Below, piece by piece: positions 4,884 to 7,514 of a stretch of 7,514 bases of DNA; the stretch's first letter is position 1; each line of letters opens with the position of its first letter. The notes under the pieces were generated by a model. That model was not told the DNA's origin, searched no databases, and saw nothing but the letters and a program-made list of their open reading frames with translations. Source of the stretch: Chloroflexota bacterium (GTDB lineage: Bacteria; Chloroflexota; Anaerolineae; Aggregatilineales; Phototrophicaceae); NCBI GenBank assembly GCA_003242205.1, contig QGUR01000225.1, forward strand, positions 1 to 7,514, written 5' to 3'. Made by a program: the position numbers and the translations under genes.

Positions 4884-6952
4884 CCGTACCCGTTCTGCAA
4901 GTCGAAAACCTGAATGTCGATTACCGGCTTGAGCGGCAGTGGCTGAATGCCCTGCGCGATGTATCGCTGACGATCAACCCGCTGGAAATTCACGGGCTGG
5001 TCGGCGAAAGCGGCAGCGGCAAGACGACGCTGGCGCTGGCGTTGATGCGCTATCTCGCGCCGAATGCGCGCATTTCATCCGGCACGATTAGTCTCGACGG
5101 CGATGACCTGCTGGCGAAATCTCCGGCGGACATGCGTCGTATCTGGGGCAAGGACATCAGCCTCGTGCCCCAGGACTCGCTGGCGTCGCTCAACCCATCC
5201 TATCCCGTGGGCGACCAAATAGCAGAGGTTACGCGGCGGCATCAACGGCTGTCGCGCCGGGAATCGTGGCGGCAGGCGGTTGAAATGCTCCGGCGCGTGA
5301 AGCTGGCCGACCCGGAAACGGTCGCGCGACGCTATCCACACCAGCTTAGCGGCGGCATGCAGCAGCGCGTCACCATCGCCATGGCGCTCAGCACGCAGCC
5401 GCGCCTGCTCATCCTGGACGAACCGACGACCGCGCTCGATGTGACCACGCAGGCCGTCATTCTCGACCTGTTCCGCGAGTTGATCCGCGCAAACAACGCC
5501 GCCGCGCTCTATGTCTCACATGATCTGGGCATTGTGGCGCAGCTTTGCGACCGGGTGACGGTGCTCTACGGCGGCGAGGTAATGGCCAGCGGTCCGGTCG
5601 CCACACTATACCGGCAGCCACTCCATCCCTACACGATCGGCCTGCTCGCCAGCCTCCCCCGCCCCACGCCGGGCGTCGAGACACGGCTACCCGCGATTGA
5701 AGGCGCTGCGCCTTCACTGGCCGAGCGACCTCGCGCCTGTGTATTTGAACCGCGCTGCCCGGCGGCGATCCCGCTTTGCGCCGAGGTCAAGCCAGCCCTC
5801 GAAAAGCTTCCCGACGGCCGGCTGGTGAAATGCCACCGCTGGCGCGAAATCGCCAGTGGCGCTGTACAGCTTCCGACAGCGCCAGTACAGCAGACCACAA
5901 GCGCCCCACCACGACAACGCACCGTGTTGCAGGCTGACGGCGTGACCAAACGTTTTGGAGAGAGCAATTTGCTTGATCAGATTTTGGGCCGCGCCAGCAA
6001 GCCGGTGCGAGCCGTCGATGGCGTGTCGTTACGCATCCGGGAGCGTTCGACGCTGGGACTGGTCGGCGAAAGCGGCAGCGGCAAGACGACGCTGGCCCGC
6101 TGCATCGTCGGCCTGACGACTGCCGACGAAGGCGAACTCGAGCTGCTCGAAGTGCCACTGGCGAATGCTCTGTCCCAACGCTCGCGCGATGAACTGCGAA
6201 ACTTGCAGATGGTGTTTCAGAACCCGAACGACGCGCTGAACCCCTATCACACGGTTGGTCAGGCGCTGGCGCGCACCATCCGCCGGCTGAGCGCGGAACG
6301 CCTGACCGATGAGGACATCCGGCAGCGCATCGCCCAATTGCTGGCCGCCGTCCGGCTTCCGGCCGAGTATGCCGGACGCTATCCCGCCGAACTGAGCGGC
6401 GGCGAAAAACAGCGTGTCGCCATCGCCCGCGCCTTTGCTGCCAACCCGGCGCTCATCGTGGCCGACGAGCCGACATCAGCATTGGACGTGTCGGTGCAGT
6501 CCGTTGTGCTCAATCTGCTCAAAGACCTGCGGGCGCGTGAAAGCGCTTCCTACCTGCTGATCTCGCACAATCTCGACGTCGTAGCCTATCTGGCCGACTG
6601 GATCGCCGTCATGTACCTTGGCGAGATCGTGGAAGAAGGCGACGCCGACGATGTTTACAACCCGCCCTCGCACCCGTATACCGAAGCGCTGGTGTCGGCG
6701 CGGCCCGTTCCCGACCCGGCCGCCAGGCAGAAGATCATCCGGCTGGAGGGTGAAGTACCAAGCGCCCGGCATCTTCCCAGCGGCTGCCGTTTTCACACGC
6801 GCTGCCCGCGCAAGCTCGGCGCAATCTGTGAGACGGAAGCGCCGCCCTGGCGAGATGCGGGCGATGGCCATTTCATTCGCTGTCACATTCCGGTGGACGA
6901 ACTGGCCGAGCTTCAGGCCGGGCCGCCCGACTCGAAACATGAGGACCGCTGA
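4880..6952 (+). CDS. fused double ATPase (DppD-DppF-like) of the peptide importer
   Basis: This 690-residue cytoplasmic protein carries both nucleotide-binding domains that power the importer. Domain 1 (about 1-322) has Walker A GESGSGKTT at 42-50, signature LSGGMQQR at 156, Walker B LLILDEP at 176-182 and H-loop H214. Domain 2 (about 346-690) has the same Walker A at 396-404, LSGGEKQR at 505, Walker B ending ADEP at 528-531 and H563. All catalytic motifs look intact in both halves. Each half ends in an oligopeptide-transporter C-terminal domain with four cysteines: C287, C293, C300, C318 and C636, C642, C650, C668. Related Opp/Dpp ATPases are reported, as I recall, to bind a 4Fe-4S cluster there. 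A Ser/Thr/Pro/Gln-rich linker (about 323-345) joins the halves. Fused ATPases of this kind are known (GsiA, YejF, mycobacterial OppD). It starts inside the permease stop codon and ends 3 nt before the next permease gene. Confidence 0.94.
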   Translation: MTVPVLQVENLNVDYRLERQWLNALRDVSLTINPLEIHGLVGESGSGKTTLALALMRYLAPNARISSGTISLDGDDLLAKSPADMRRIWGKDISLVPQDSLASLNPSYPVGDQIAEVTRRHQRLSRRESWRQAVEMLRRVKLADPETVARRYPHQLSGGMQQRVTIAMALSTQPRLLILDEPTTALDVTTQAVILDLFRELIRANNAAALYVSHDLGIVAQLCDRVTVLYGGEVMASGPVATLYRQPLHPYTIGLLASLPRPTPGVETRLPAIEGAAPSLAERPRACVFEPRCPAAIPLCAEVKPALEKLPDGRLVKCHRWREIASGAVQLPTAPVQQTTSAPPRQRTVLQADGVTKRFGESNLLDQILGRASKPVRAVDGVSLRIRERSTLGLVGESGSGKTTLARCIVGLTTADEGELELLEVPLANALSQRSRDELRNLQMVFQNPNDALNPYHTVGQALARTIRRLSAERLTDEDIRQRIAQLLAAVRLPAEYAGRYPAELSGGEKQRVAIARAFAANPALIVADEPTSALDVSVQSVVLNLLKDLRARESASYLLISHNLDVVAYLADWIAVMYLGEIVEEGDADDVYNPPSHPYTEALVSARPVPDPAARQKIIRLEGEVPSARHLPSGCRFHTRCPRKLGAICETEAPPWRDAGDGHFIRCHIPVDELAELQAGPPDSKHEDR
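4997..5034 (+). repeat. 38-nt identical repeat, copy 1 (Walker A of first ATPase domain)
   Basis: These 38 bases are identical to 6059-6096, including every synonymous position. They encode LVGESGSGKTTLA. The copies are 1062 nt (354 codons) apart and in the same frame. Confidence 0.8.
5857..5884 (+). repeat. 9-bp inverted repeat in the linker between the two ATPase domains
   Basis: TGGCGCTGT (5857-5865) and ACAGCGCCA (5876-5884) are exact reverse complements with a 10-nt loop. They lie in the coding sequence for the low-complexity linker, just after the first cysteine module. It could be a translational pause hairpin at a domain boundary or a trace of how two genes were joined; chance is also possible. 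Confidence 0.4.
6059..6096 (+). repeat. 38-nt identical repeat, copy 2 (Walker A of second ATPase domain)
   Basis: This is the partner of 4997-5034. Identity stops at both ends of the segment (flanking base A against G on the left, C against G on the right). Confidence 0.8.
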
Positions 6953-6955
6953 GCC

Positions 6956-7514
6956 ATGCTGCGCTATCTGATCCGCCGCCTGCTCCTGCTTGGGCTGACG
7001 CTGCTGATCACATCTGCTATCGTGTTCGCGCTGACGCAGCTTTTGCCCGGCGACGTTGCTCGCCTGATCCTCGGACGCGAAGCGCAGCCCGAAGCCATTG
7101 CCAATCTGCGCGAGCAGTTGGGCCTGAACGATCCGATCCCGCAACAGTATGTCAACTGGCTGATCGGGTTTCTGAACGGCGACTGGGGCTATTCATTCGG
7201 CAGCGGCAACCCGGCGATTCGCCCGCTCGTCATGGAGCGCCTCGGCTACTCGATGCGACTGGCGCTACTGACGCTGGCCATCGCCGTGCCGTTATCGGTC
7301 ACGCTCGGCGTAATCGCCGGGCTGAAGGAAAACACATGGATCGACAGCGCCATCTCGCTGGTTTCGCTGTCCATCGTCGGCCTGCCGGAATTCGTGACCG
7401 GGCTGGTGTTGATCAACACGTTCGCGCTCAGTCTTGGCTGGTTTCCCGCCAGCGCGACGGTTTCCGCGAATGATCCCATTGACAAGTGGCTACCGCAGTT
7501 GATCCTGTTATACA
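6956..7514 (+). CDS. DppB/OppB-type ABC importer permease, cut by the window end
   Basis: The first 186 codons of the second channel subunit are present; the family is usually a little over 300 residues, so about 40% is missing. The first membrane segment is residues 9-29, preceded by basic R3, R7 and R8. Then come LLPGDVARLILG (29-40), the LREQLGLNDPIPQQYVNWL block (51-69) and GDWGYSF (75-81), all typical of the DppB N-terminal domain. Further membrane segments start near 101 and 131. The EAA docking loop would lie beyond the window. ATG 6956 has GAGGA 10 nt upstream and begins 3 nt after the ATPase stop codon. Pairing with the DppC-type permease would complete the importer. Confidence 0.92.
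   Translation, partial: MLRYLIRRLLLLGLTLLITSAIVFALTQLLPGDVARLILGREAQPEAIANLREQLGLNDPIPQQYVNWLIGFLNGDWGYSFGSGNPAIRPLVMERLGYSMRLALLTLAIAVPLSVTLGVIAGLKENTWIDSAISLVSLSIVGLPEFVTGLVLINTFALSLGWFPASATVSANDPIDKWLPQLILLY

Noticed and set aside
6476..7144. 222-codon minus-strand open frame
   Set aside because: It is antisense to the fused ATPase and the DppB-type permease, both with clear family motifs; long antisense frames are common in GC-rich coding DNA.

Overview
The window looks like an ordinary stretch of a GC-rich bacterial chromosome. Gene content and protein style (double-XRE regulator, COG4101-like cupin, family 5 solute-binding protein, fused double ATPase) remind me most of Chloroflexota/Anaerolineae. 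That placement is an impression from the proteins, not a proven assignment. I see no tRNA, rRNA, CRISPR array, insertion sequence or phage gene.

Left part, minus strand (about 96-1461): a promoter with a perfect TATAAT box drives a gene for a protein with two XRE-type helix-turn-helix domains. A small tetratricopeptide-repeat (TPR) gene follows 25 nt downstream. The TPR gene is split by an apparent one-base loss; restoring one base gives a continuous four-repeat protein of 179 residues. An 8-bp inverted repeat is centred almost exactly on the -10 box of the regulator gene and is a good candidate for its own operator.

Middle: a 315-nt divergent intergenic region leads to a plus-strand gene for a small cupin with complete metal-binding motifs (1719-2138), probably a unit of its own.

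Right part, plus strand (2160 to the window end): an oligopeptide/dipeptide-type ABC importer operon. It encodes a secreted substrate-binding protein, a DppC-type permease, one polypeptide that fuses the DppD-like and DppF-like ATPases, and a DppB-type permease cut by the window end. A recognisable promoter precedes the binding-protein gene and carries an inverted plus direct repeat in its spacer. A strong GC-rich hairpin separates the binding-protein gene from the membrane and ATPase genes, which are tightly packed (4-nt overlap, then a 3-nt gap). Together they would capture a peptide-like ligand outside the cell and import it with ATP. The true substrate cannot be read from sequence.

The most useful oddities are the regulator's candidate operator, the TPR frameshift, the paired four-cysteine modules in the fused ATPase, and a 38-nt identical repeat covering both Walker A motifs. 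A regulator plus TPR protein beside a peptide importer invites a peptide-signalling hypothesis, but this is speculative and I do not claim a new system.
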